A stretch of DNA of 64,000 bases from Euglena gracilis. Lineage: Eukaryota; Euglenida; Euglenophyceae; Euglenales. The notes below the pieces were generated by a model. The model was not told where the DNA came from. It saw nothing but the letters and a program-made list of their open reading frames with translations, and did no database searches. The stretch covers positions 2,076,619 to 2,140,618 of the forward strand of contig CP154955.1 of the NCBI GenBank assembly GCA_039621445.1, given 5' to 3'. Shown one piece after another: positions 55,801-64,000 of this stretch. Position 1 is the first letter of the stretch. Each line of letters starts with the position of its first letter. Made by a program: the position numbers and the translations under genes.

Positions 55801-58800
55801 GTTAATAATAGCATTAATTGTCTTCTTTCCTGTGATTTCTGGAGAAAAAAAAACACAAGAAATGTCAAATGATTATGGGTTTCGAGATGTGGCAAGTATT
55901 GGGGTTTTGAAGCATTTGGAAATTTGGGCCAGAGCTAAAAATTACCAAATTAAATCTTCAAAGCATACATAAGCAGCAGCTGTAAGTGAGGGGTTCACTT
56001 ACCCGAAAGCACCTGGATGGGAGTTTCGTCAAAGGGTTTTGCCAAGTTCTGTTTTTTGGGGGGGGGTATGGAGTGTTGATAAGGGTGCTTGCTGGGAATC
56101 GGGTTAGGGGTGGGCCAATTTTATCCCAAATTTAGGCCTAACGTCCTGAACCTGACCCCAACCCTCCCTCAAACCTATCCCTGACAAATAATCCCAACTC
56201 TAACCCCACAGGTCTAAATCCATATTACACACATTGTTGAGGTCATCGAAGAACACAATCCCTGTGAAAATTTGCCCCGACTAGGCAGTTACTCGTGTTT
56301 AATTTTTTTGTGTTCCTCTGCAATTTTGCACATGTTTGATTAACTTTTTTTTTTCAGGGTTAGGCTCCAGGTTTTTGAACTGCTGGTGGTCTGTCAGCTG
56401 TGTGTGTATTTTTTCCGGGGGATGAAAAACGGAGCAGAGACCAAACGTGTTTTGGCCTTCCGAAGCATGGCGCTGTGTTTTGATTCCCCGGATTGACCCC
56501 AGAAAAAATAATTTACTTAAGAACACAAATCTTTGTGCTGTCCAGGGCAGTCTTTAAGGGACAGGAATTTTATTTTCTAAAGGAACGCCCCCCCCCCTTT
56601 TTGTCCAAAGGGCCGACCAAAGGCCAGACTGGGACTTGAATGGGTCAAAGATCAAAGATTAAAAAGTCGAAAAGCACATTTTTTGATGATTTGGGTGGAT
56701 GGGCAATGATGGTCCAAGGATGCCAGGGATCATTGTTTTCCCGAAGTCGACCTGTTCTCGCAGAATCTGCCAAATTTTCTTGCCCATTTTCCCGTATTTT
56801 TTTCATTGAGTGTGCTGGGACAGCGAATTTTTTTTCCAGCAGCACTGTGTGGAGGTTTTGAAGTGAGTTGGAAAAAGAGTACTCTGAGATGCAACAAGGG
56901 GGTAAAACGGACCACCAGAGAAGGCTGTTTTTTGTGGTCAATAAATATGGAATTTGGGAGGATATCCAGGGGTATTTCCAGCTTACCACTGAGGTTAGGC
57001 GCGTCACTCCACTTGCCCTGAGACTCTGTCACACCCACATCGCAGCAAAAACAATGTCCGTGTGGGAGGACCACCAAATTTAAACAGCAGCCTCACACCT
57101 GTCTGTTGGAGCTGGAAATTAGTGTCGTAAACATACCATTGCAAAACACCTGTCCTCCCCTTGGGGGGGTGACTGACCGCTTTGTTCAGAGTGACTGAAT
57201 GGTTTTCTGGCCAAGACCCCCGGGGCAGTGGGATAGGCCGAAAATGAAAAGTGGCTGGCCTGGCGCCGGAATTTTTTTTGGAATTTTTTGAGACTTTTTG
57301 GTCTTGCCAACGTAAGCGCATTCAAGAGTGGCCGATCCTCCCGGGGGGTATATTGACTAACTGGTTTTTTTCAAAGTAACCCCCCTCCCCCTGCGGGGTT
57401 GATAAGCAATGTTATGGTAATAAAACTTGGCATTTGTGTTCTTATGGTGCTGAAACCCGCTCGCCATCACATTGCTATGCTTGCCTCAAGCCTGAGGATT
57501 TCTGAGGGAAGAGAGGGGAAACACAGAGGTGCTTGTACAGCATAGTTAGACGCAGCTTTCATTTCACTCACTTTTCACTCATTTCTCTTTTTGTTCCATA
57601 TTTTACCTTGAAATGGCTTTAGTTTAATGTTTCAGGGTCATAAACGGTCCAGACCCCCACTCCAAGTGCCAGGGGGGTCTGGACCGACCGAAATTTTTTG
57701 GCATTTTTAACAAATGCCTGCCAAAAAAAAGTCCTATGGCTTTTTTTGTGAGGGCAAATTTTCGGCCTGGCGCTTTCTGCCGGGCTAAAAATTGGTTACC
57801 TGGACTGCAAAATTCTTTTGGTGGGTGTCCCCCCCTCTTGGACTGGAGGGGGGTCCAACCCCCCCCCACAGCATGTTGAACCCTGCTGCCGATACCCAAA
57901 GGCGTGTTTAAAAAAATGAAGTTTTGTTGCAGAATTATTGCATGATTGCAGCAAATTTATTGTCTTAATGATCCACATACGCCATTGGACAAGCGGTGTG
58001 TGGGCAATTGTGCAAGGTGACAGTTTCTCGGGGGGGTTGGTAACAGACCCAGGCTTGAACGAAGTGATGGGATACACCGTTGCCTTGCAACCAATCTTCC
58101 TCCCCTGATCAGAAGTGAGCACAAAAGATGGTCCAGTTGTATTTTGTTGTCCTCATATTCAAGCACCTATAGTAAAAATGGCCGAAAATGGCCGAAAATG
58201 GCCAAAAATGGCCAAAAATGGCCGAAAATGGCCGAAAATGGCCGAAAATGGCCAAAATGAAAAAATTTATTGCAAAGTTTTTTGATTTTTTTGTTTAATG
58301 GTTTCTTTTCCCTTTTCCCTAAGGGGCAATTTCCATTGCGATTTCTTCTTATCTCTGTCTGTGCAGCCTCTGTTCTCCTAACAAAATGCCTGGCCCTGGC
58401 CGACATGCTGCTCAAAGGACTACGTGCGAATGGGTTATTTGGGCTGTTGATGATAAAGCTGAGGGTGTTGATGATATTTCAGAAATTTGTGGTGACAAGG
58501 TGCAACCAGGCAAAGTATGTGAAGCATTTTTTTCTCCGTTAAAGTTGTGATTCTTTCACTGGGTTTATTGCACACTGTGCGCAAAGTGGATGGGAGCTAA
58601 CAGTGCCACCATCAAGCAACATTGCTTGGGGTGTCAAGTTGGAAAAGGTGAGGGGAAGTCGTTTGTGAAAAGCATCCACGCCAAGAGGATTGAAGAGAAA
58701 AGGACGAAGGCACCTGCCATTGCACAACCCCGTTTTGGTGTCGCCACCCACCATTGTGGTGAATGCGCCATGTGCAAACCACTCGCATGATACATCCCAA

Positions 58801-60982
58801 GAACCCCCGGCAAAAAAAACCAAAGTGGACAAGAGCCTCTCTGGTTGGATATCTAAGGGGAAAAAGCAAGATACTTTTTTTGAAAGATGTTGTAAGTGCG
58901 ATGGCCGCAAGCAACATTCCGCTCGCAAAACTGCATGACGGAAGTCCTCTAAAAAATTTGTTTCTGAAGTATACGTTCATCGATGGCGAAGATGTCATTT
59001 TGGTGGATCCCATCAATCTTCGTGGCACTTGGTTACCGAAAGTGGTATTGAAAGTGGAATTTGCATTAGAAGAGGAAGGAAAGGCGAAGGAAGATGCTGA
59101 ACATTTGAAGAAAAAATTCCATCCGTGACCTCCCACCTGTGAAATCAATGGTTCGAAGGAACGACGCAAGATGGTGCTCTCATTTTGATGAAGTGGTATA
59201 TCATCAAAAGTATTTTTGACTGATGCCATCTTTCTATGAAAAGATGTGTTTGAAAAAAAAAACACCCCACCAAGGATCATCTTTCCTTTTTCAAAAATGT
59301 GCAGGCTGTGAAGTTCAGTGACAGTGAAACAACTGGTAAGATATTGACACATATCACCACTGAAAAGCAGCTCCTGAAGGCGCAAATGCTCTTTGTGAAG
59401 GACATCATGGAAGATTTGTACACGACGATTTTGGTGTGATATGACTGATTTCGTTGTTATTTTTTCCCCTTGCTTTCCTGATTCAGATATTGCAAAAAGG
59501 AGAGTGGGGGCATCTTGGATGTCCTTGCAAGGATGCAAGAAATGAAGCTTGTGTGGGCGAGAGTATCTGAAGGGAATTCATACTGTTCACAATTTCTCCA
59601 TTTCTTAGGTGCGAAGAAAGCAGATTCCCAATTTTGTGCGTGTGGCAAAGCTCTTGCTGAGAAGGTGGACAACATTTTGGTGAAGACAGTGAAAGGTCCC
59701 GCCATTTTAAGCGCACAGAGCATTGCATGGTGGAAGGCGTGTTTGGGAGAATTCCCCTCCCTTGCACCTGTCGCCATTGCTTACCTCTTTGCACCTCACA
59801 CAAGCAATTGTGAGTTTGCTAATCACATGTGGAAAAACAGAAAAATCTTCAATTTAATGGATGCATCTTTTTGTCTAAATTTTGTTGTGATTCGGGAAAC
59901 AAGTTATTTCCCCTTTTGTATGGTGGATTGCTAACCTCAAATGTCACAACGGCCAATTTGCCCAATCTGTCTTCAACTGGGTGAGCGCATTTGATGTCAA
60001 TATTTCAATGTTATGGTCCGATCACATGTTTGCTTGCTTTTGTTCTGCCGCTCAAGCTGAGCGCACTTTCTCCCACCTTCGCCATATCCAGACGGATGAT
60101 CGTCTCAACATGACAGATGTAATTTTGCATCAAGGCTTCTTTGAAGTCATGTATTTGTGCCATTTTGATTTTTCTCAATGTCAATTATTTGTGAGAATTT
60201 CAAATAAGAATTCCTGCAGCATCATTCGGCAATGTTCTCTTCATTTCGATGGAATTCAACTTCCCATATCATTTATTTTATTCGAAATATATATTTATTT
60301 TATTCTTTGTGGGTGTCGTTTGAAATAGAACACCGCTACGTTGCTTTCGTGGATTCTGGTTGAAGTTGATCTGATGTCAGAAAAGAAGGCTATTCCCAAA
60401 ACCTTGCATTTTCATATTGTAACAAAAAGCTCTTTGACCTCTTTAATCCTGAGTACCAAACAGACTTCCTTGGATGCTTTTGCTTGATTTGTTGTTATTT
60501 GCACGTTGCATGAATGATCAAATGCACTGTTGGTATGAAAGGATTTTGAGGTAGTTTTACCCTCCACCTATAGGAAAAAATGGCCGAAAATGGCCGAAGA
60601 TGGCCGAAAATGGCCAAAAATGACAAAAATATGGGGGTCAACTGTAGGTGCTTGCTCATATTTTGCAAGACAGCGAATATTTGCCTCACCCATGACACAG
60701 CGTTGCGCACGCGACCGGAAGGTGAAACCCATGCTCCGCTTCATCCTGGAGGACATGGGGCGCTCGCGGGCCGAGGTGGACGGCTATCCCATGCTGTGGA
60801 ATTGCAGCCTTGAGAAGCGCCTGCGACCCCGCTTCCGCTACCTGCAGTCATTGGGACGGGGAGGGGGGGACTTCAGCCTGCGCGACTTACTCTTCCCCCG
60901 GGACGAGGTGTTTTGCCGCACGCTGGCTGGCCGGGACGTGGCCCATTTCCATGCCTGGCGAGACAATGTCAAAACTGCTTGA
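50930..60982 (+). CDS. mTERF-like gene D (multi-exon, with hAT insertion)
   Basis: Gene D mirrors gene B block by block: 50945-51110 (matches 27260-27430), 51552 (VPTSNDGVKYLAWDVF, then a stop), 52100-52203 (PLPSANNRYGIDMQSR), the main exon 53081-53473, 53780-53950, 54315-54410, 55175-55330 and the terminal exon 60701-60982. Candidate acceptors match those of B. The final intron is expanded to 5.4 kb by a 2,495-bp hAT element ending 38 bp before the last exon. Part of this intron (56740-56840) is homologous to gene A's last intron (22410-22510), so the intron is old and the insertion is new. The coding frames of the mTERF exons are intact, but the stop in the 5' block and the insertion leave function open. 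Confidence 0.65.
51723..51832. repeat. (CTG)n (CTC)n (CTT)n microsatellite
   Basis: CTG about 8 units, then CTC about 20 units, then CTT, in an intron of gene D. Poly-Ser and poly-Glu frames on the two strands are artefacts of the repeat. The matching point in gene B (after 27710) has no such array. Confidence 0.97.
52359..52878. repeat. (CATA)n microsatellite, about 520 bp
   Basis: Nearly pure CATA tetranucleotide repeat with occasional G or C changes, flanked by TATATA on both sides, between the 52.1-kb and 53.1-kb exons of gene D. Long Tyr-Ile-His and Met-Tyr-Val-Cys frames are artefacts. Confidence 0.98.
53081..53473 (+). other. Gene D main mTERF-repeat exon
   Basis: Encodes ARYPALQRCSRQRVEAVTAY, VRRVVTNRPAVLAMEP, KEKVRWMQGRGLDVVRVVN, YPDVLKRP and VNRRPTMLRIRTDVLASCY. 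An 18-base insertion relative to B follows (AAGALENG). The frame ends LTVL-TAA, but GTACTC just before the stop matches a donor-like site in B (GTATTA), so the stop may be intronic. Confidence 0.75.
54315..55330 (+). other. Gene D exons 5 and 6
   Basis: 54300-54410: QLHLGNIFIPLCDQTPPAPI, then EGMAEVIDHLEQASV and a stop; B reads on as ASSFR. 55175-55330: EVHPINPNILECRPAVLREK, IAFLEENGLDVARHVLIAPK, FLNYSIGRRAVQ. The second is a full mTERF module. Between them (54500-54960) is GC-rich hairpin-repeat DNA. Confidence 0.65.
55440..58159. other. Gene D final intron, 5' part: repeats, no gene
   Basis: 55440-55540 is an AAATAATACCCC box plus a CGGGCCGAAGGCCCG hairpin. 55730 has a GACCACCCCTGGTCGTAGG box. 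56740-56840 (AAGTCGACCTGTTCTC, then CTTGCCCATTTTC) matches gene A's last intron at 22410-22510. 57755-57845 matches 10715-10795. Confidence 0.5.
58160..60654 (+). mobile_element. hAT superfamily transposon (2,495 bp, near-complete)
   Basis: The TIRs are CAAGCACCTATAG (58160-58172) and CTGTAGGTGCTTG (60642-60654), inverted with one mismatch. An exact 8-bp duplication CTCATATT (58152-58159, 60655-60662) flanks it, the hAT hallmark. Subterminal ATGGCCGAAA tandem arrays lie at 58178-58258 and 60580-60625; because the words run in the same direction at both ends they are direct, not inverted, repeats. The interior encodes a transposase in pieces. The fresh-looking target duplication indicates recent insertion. 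Confidence 0.92.
58563..60170 (+). pseudogene. hAT transposase, interrupted or multi-exon
   Basis: Pieces in order: a BED-type zinc finger (58569-58634: C-T-L-C, then IKQHCLGC, giving Cx2C...Hx3C); a basic linker; 58900-59127 (SPLKNLFLKYTFIDGEDVIL, LRGTWLPKVV); 59300-59440 (ETTGKILTHITTEKQLLKAQ, MLFVKDIMEDLYTTILV); 59490-59930 with the dimerisation signature IAWWKACLGEFPSLAPVAIA, then LFAPHTSN.EFANHMWK; and 59980-60170 with AAQAERTFSHLRHIQTDDRL. Breaks between pieces are short. They could be introns (acceptor-like TTTCCTGATTCAG at 59473-59485, GTGACC after 59127) or inactivating changes. The catalytic acidic residues cannot be placed with certainty. Confidence 0.75.
60701..60982 (+). other. 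Gene D terminal mTERF exon
   Basis: Begins after CACCCATGACACAG. Encodes KVKPMLRFILEDMGRSRAEV, DGYPMLWNCSLEKRLRPRFR, YLQSLGRGGGDFSLRDLLFP and ends AHFHAWRDNVKTA-TGA. Only a few residues differ from gene B. The hAT target duplication ends at 60662, so only 38 bp of intron, including the likely polypyrimidine/AG region, separates the transposon from this exon. Confidence 0.8.
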
Positions 60983-61059
60983 GACTGCTTGCTTCTCTTT
61001 CCTTTTTTTTGCCATGCGCAAATGAAGTTTTGAACTGCACATAAGCACTTAAAGATGTG

Positions 61060-61850
61060 GTTCCAACCCAGTGGTGGGGTTTGGAGGCCAATTTTATTAC
61101 AACAGCCCCAGAGTCAACGAGCCCCTGAGCCGGACAGGGTTTGATATACCTACCCCCCCCCCCAGGGAAACTGTCTCCCCGCAAAACTGCCCTCTAATCC
61201 CCCGTACCACTGTTCCCATCCATCGTGTGCCAACCTGTCCCCATAGAAATGTCGCCAGGCTTTGAAACCGCTGGCCTGTCTCCTAGCAAATTTTTGGAAA
61301 GTTTCAATTTTTTAGTTGAAAAACAAATGTTTCCCAAGTTGAAAAAGTTGCCAACATCGTTTTCAGGATTCTGATCACAATTTTGTGGGAAATAACCACT
61401 CTTTGGATTACCTCTGTTCTTGTTGACTTGTTTGGAGACAGTTTCCCACGGGAGGGGGTGGTGGGAATCTCAGGTTCATCATCAGTGACCCATTTGTCTC
61501 GCAATCTCTGCATTCCTGGTGAATGAGGCTGCAAACAACATGTGGCGGACAGCTCTGCAACCAGATATCTGTATAAATGTAAAACCCCCCTAAGGGGTTT
61601 CAATTTGTGTAATATTAAGGACATGGGCCCTCCAAAAAAAGAGCAAAAGGAGGGGGGAGGGCAAGTTCAGTTTTGAATGACATTCAGTTTTTTTTTCTGT
61701 GTCGGTTGAAGAAAAATAATCAAAAGGTATGATTCCAGAGCATTTATCCAAGAAAGTGGATGTTTGTTTTAGACAGAAAATCAAAACCTGAAAAAAAATT
61801 GACGGCCAGTTCAGGGGAACACGAGGTCCAGAATGCAGAAAGTAAAGAAT
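61060..61850. other. No gene seen
   Basis: Sequence downstream of gene D without conserved blocks. T-rich and C-run stretches, and minus-strand open frames with no recognised domain. Confidence 0.45.
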
Positions 61851-64000
61851 CTTAGGCGGCCGGATTCGCATTAAGCTTTTTTATGTTTATTTGTGCAATT
61901 GCGCAAATTTCCGATTTTTTCAATTTCGGCTGTGTGGCTCCGGGTGGAAACATGGCGGTGTTTTCCTGGGATTTTGGCAAAAATGATTATTTTGGGCGTT
62001 CGGAAATGGGCTTTGCACGTTGAAATCCCCGGGACCTTCCCCCCTGCTCCCCCCCCCCCGGAAACAAAAAAAAACGCAAAAAGAAGCACAGGAATGGGAC
62101 CTTTACTGCCCTTTTTGCTCTTTTCCCACGAGCTGCCGGCGGTGTCTGTCCTGGGTGTTTGCTGTACTGCTTTGCTTGCGGCGCGTCGGTGTGCAGTTTT
62201 TGAGTTGTTTGTTAAAGCGCGGGGGGGGGGGGAAGTGCCGGGGTGGGGTGGGGTGGGTGTGGTGTGACCGAGCCGGCGGGAAGGACGCAGGGTAAGGAAG
62301 AGAAGCGTGGGGTGTTGGCAAGGGGTGCTCATAAGCGAAGAAATGGGGTCCGCAGGGAATGAAGGAGAGTAAAGGTGTCTCTTACCCAAGTTATGCCCCG
62401 GATCCGCACAACCAGTTTTGCAGCAAAGAACCCAGCACAAGAAGCCCAACCCTTGAAGGACAAAATTGTGTTTATTTGCGCAAATGCGCGCACCAACATA
62501 ATTGTGCTGGTGGGCACAAATGCACAAATAAACACAATTCTGTGCTTCAAAGGTTGGGTTTTGGCGCCCATGAATTGACGCCATCGATAAACTGCGTGAC
62601 AAAGGGGTTGTGACGGCCGTTACCAGCGGGCCATCCAGAAACATAATTTGGTAGGTTTTTCCTCACCGTTTGTGGACGGCGCCAGCTTATGGGCGCAAAT
62701 GCGTGCACAAACAAAATATGTTTGTTTGCGCATTTGCGCGCATCAACACAATTTGTGTTGGTGGGTGCAAATGCGCAAATGAACATAAAGAAGGGTGTGA
62801 CAGAAACACAACCTCCAAACACTAGCAGCAGATGTGGTTCATTTGCGCATTTGCGCGGATCACATTGTTTGTGGGCGCAAATGCGCAAACGAACCAGATG
62901 TAAATTATGCAATTTTTTTATGTGGTTCATTTGCGCATTTGTGCCGACAAAAAATGTGATTCACGCAAATGCGCAAATGAACCACCAACGGAGCAACAAT
63001 AAAGCGACATCACTGGGACCCGCAACAACCACCTTTAATGGCATCTGAAGGGGTTCAACCCACATGAGCACACCATGTTCTCCAACACCATATTAGGGGG
63101 CCAATTCTACTCTAGTGACAGGTCCCAGGAAAGGTGGAGATAGAAGATCTCCTGAAGGTGGTTACACGTACGTCCGCCGGCACCAATTTTAGGGTCCCAA
63201 AGACCCTGCCCCTGGCCTGCGTCATGGGCTCTGCTACTGCAGCCACATCAGCTGCTGATGCTTCAGCACCCACCAGGCCGGCATCGACCTCCCCGGTGCA
63301 ACATCACCCACCGAAGCGGCCGCGTTATACCCCGCAACTGGTACGTGAGACCATGGGGGACGAGGTGGTGCCATTGTGCCACCATGCCAGTACATGGCAA
63401 CCAACAGCCGGAGAGAGGTAGCCCTCAAATGTCCGTTGATTTGGGTGCATTGAACCTTCACCACTCGATTGGTTGCATGAAAGCAGTGGGACTCACTCCT
63501 CTCAAATTATGCACAAAAACTGGTGTGTTTTACGTTTTTCAAGGGGAAAATGGTGGAGAATAGCCAGAAAACGGACTCCGGCCCGACACATCCTGGGTAT
63601 TTCAGGTGCCAAATTTTTGATTTCTTGTAACGCAATATTGATGCAGCAAAGGTCACGACGAACAGTCACCTGTCGTTGCACGTCATCAATTCATTATGTT
63701 TATTGCAAGGCCGGGGAATAGCAGTGCAAATGTACACACGTAAGGCCGGCAAATTTTGGTCTGTCAGATGCCGTGTTCAAGTGAACATTACACACTACCT
63801 CTCACCACAAATTTCATCACCACGTAATCGTGGTGCAAATCAATGGTTGGCGTGTGGAATTGCGTTTGCCAGGTGTCATGAATGAGGAGATGGTGTCGCA
63901 CAACTGATGTGTGTTGGTGAGCGCATTTGCGCACACAAACAAATTTTAAGGCTCGCTCAAACACACTACTTTGAAGCGAACGATTAAGTGTTGGTGCGCG
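61851..64000. mobile_element. Large TIR element, CTTAGGCGG family, copy 4 (runs off window)
   Basis: The left terminus CTTAGGCGGCCGGATTCGCA then TTAAGC starts at 61851. It is homologous to 14280-17252 along 61860-62400 and then through a palindrome array (62460-62985). Block Y (63025-63750) matches 16290-17060 in the same orientation. From 63780 to the window end the sequence is the reverse complement of 15630-15900, so the internal order differs from copy 3. The right terminus is not in the window. An open frame at 63134-63421 (SAADASAPTRPASTSPVQHH, then PPKRPRYTPQLVR) is broken in copy 3. Confidence 0.75.
62460..62985. repeat. Second array of GCGCAAATGCGC palindromes
   Basis: At least eight units near 62470, 62510, 62695, 62725, 62760, 62840, 62870, 62930 and 62965, with the same TTTATTTGCGC or TTCATTTGCGC arms as the array at 14.94-16.28 kb. 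More units resume at 63920-64000. Confidence 0.8.

Noticed and set aside
58178-60625. LTR-type direct repeats flanking an internal coding region
   Set aside because: The direct ATGGCCGAAA arrays lie inside true inverted CAAGCACCTA termini with an 8-bp duplication and hAT domains, so this is a DNA transposon and not an LTR element.

Overview
The window is nuclear-type eukaryotic DNA. Its protein-like blocks are short, separated by kilobases, and often bounded by splice-like signals (GT...AG, polypyrimidine-AG). There are no bacterial-style operons. It is dense in terminal-inverted-repeat (TIR) elements, long C/G homopolymers, T-rich stretches and microsatellites. I cannot name the organism. 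Several paralogous mTERF-type genes suggest a lineage with an expanded mTERF family, as in plants and algae, but that is inference. I recognised no tRNA, rRNA, CRISPR array or plasmid feature.

The main genic content is a tandem, same-strand array of multi-exon mTERF-like genes (mitochondrial/plastid transcription termination factor family): unit A (about 17.4-23.0 kb), unit B (27.3-33.5 kb) and unit D (50.9-61.0 kb). A decayed remnant, unit C, is left at 42.7 and 44.7 kb. Each complete unit has the same order of conserved blocks. These are two short 5' exons, a large helical-repeat exon, one or two intermediate exons, an exon with the motif NPNI/NANM..AFLEE.GL, and a terminal exon with SLEKRLRPRFRYLQSLG ending in a stop. 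The exons of B and D are nearly identical while their introns have drifted.

The rest is mobile or repeated DNA. Family 1 has TIRs beginning CTTAGRCGG and 5-bp target duplications, with members at 2.05-3.87, 7.92-8.57, 8.74-10.36, 14.28-17.25 and 61.85->64.0 kb, plus a cut-off end at 1.98 kb. The two longest carry arrays of roughly 30-bp palindromes built on GCGCAAATGCGC. A 2,495-bp hAT-type element at 58.16-60.65 kb has a perfect 8-bp target duplication and sits 38 bp upstream of the last exon of unit D. A short hAT-like MITE (629-1146), a DUF659-like hAT relic (35.3-36.1 kb), a TIR element in an intron of unit A (18.70-19.86 kb) and a GTTGACAC-type MITE (48.88-48.99 kb) are also present. Between these lie dispersed repeats seen two to five times, G/C-tract repeats, and large (CA)n, (CATA)n and (CTC)n arrays.

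Most long open frames inside the microsatellites, T-rich runs and TIR elements are not genes. All splice sites given here are inferred by comparing the copies with each other; none was verified against transcripts.
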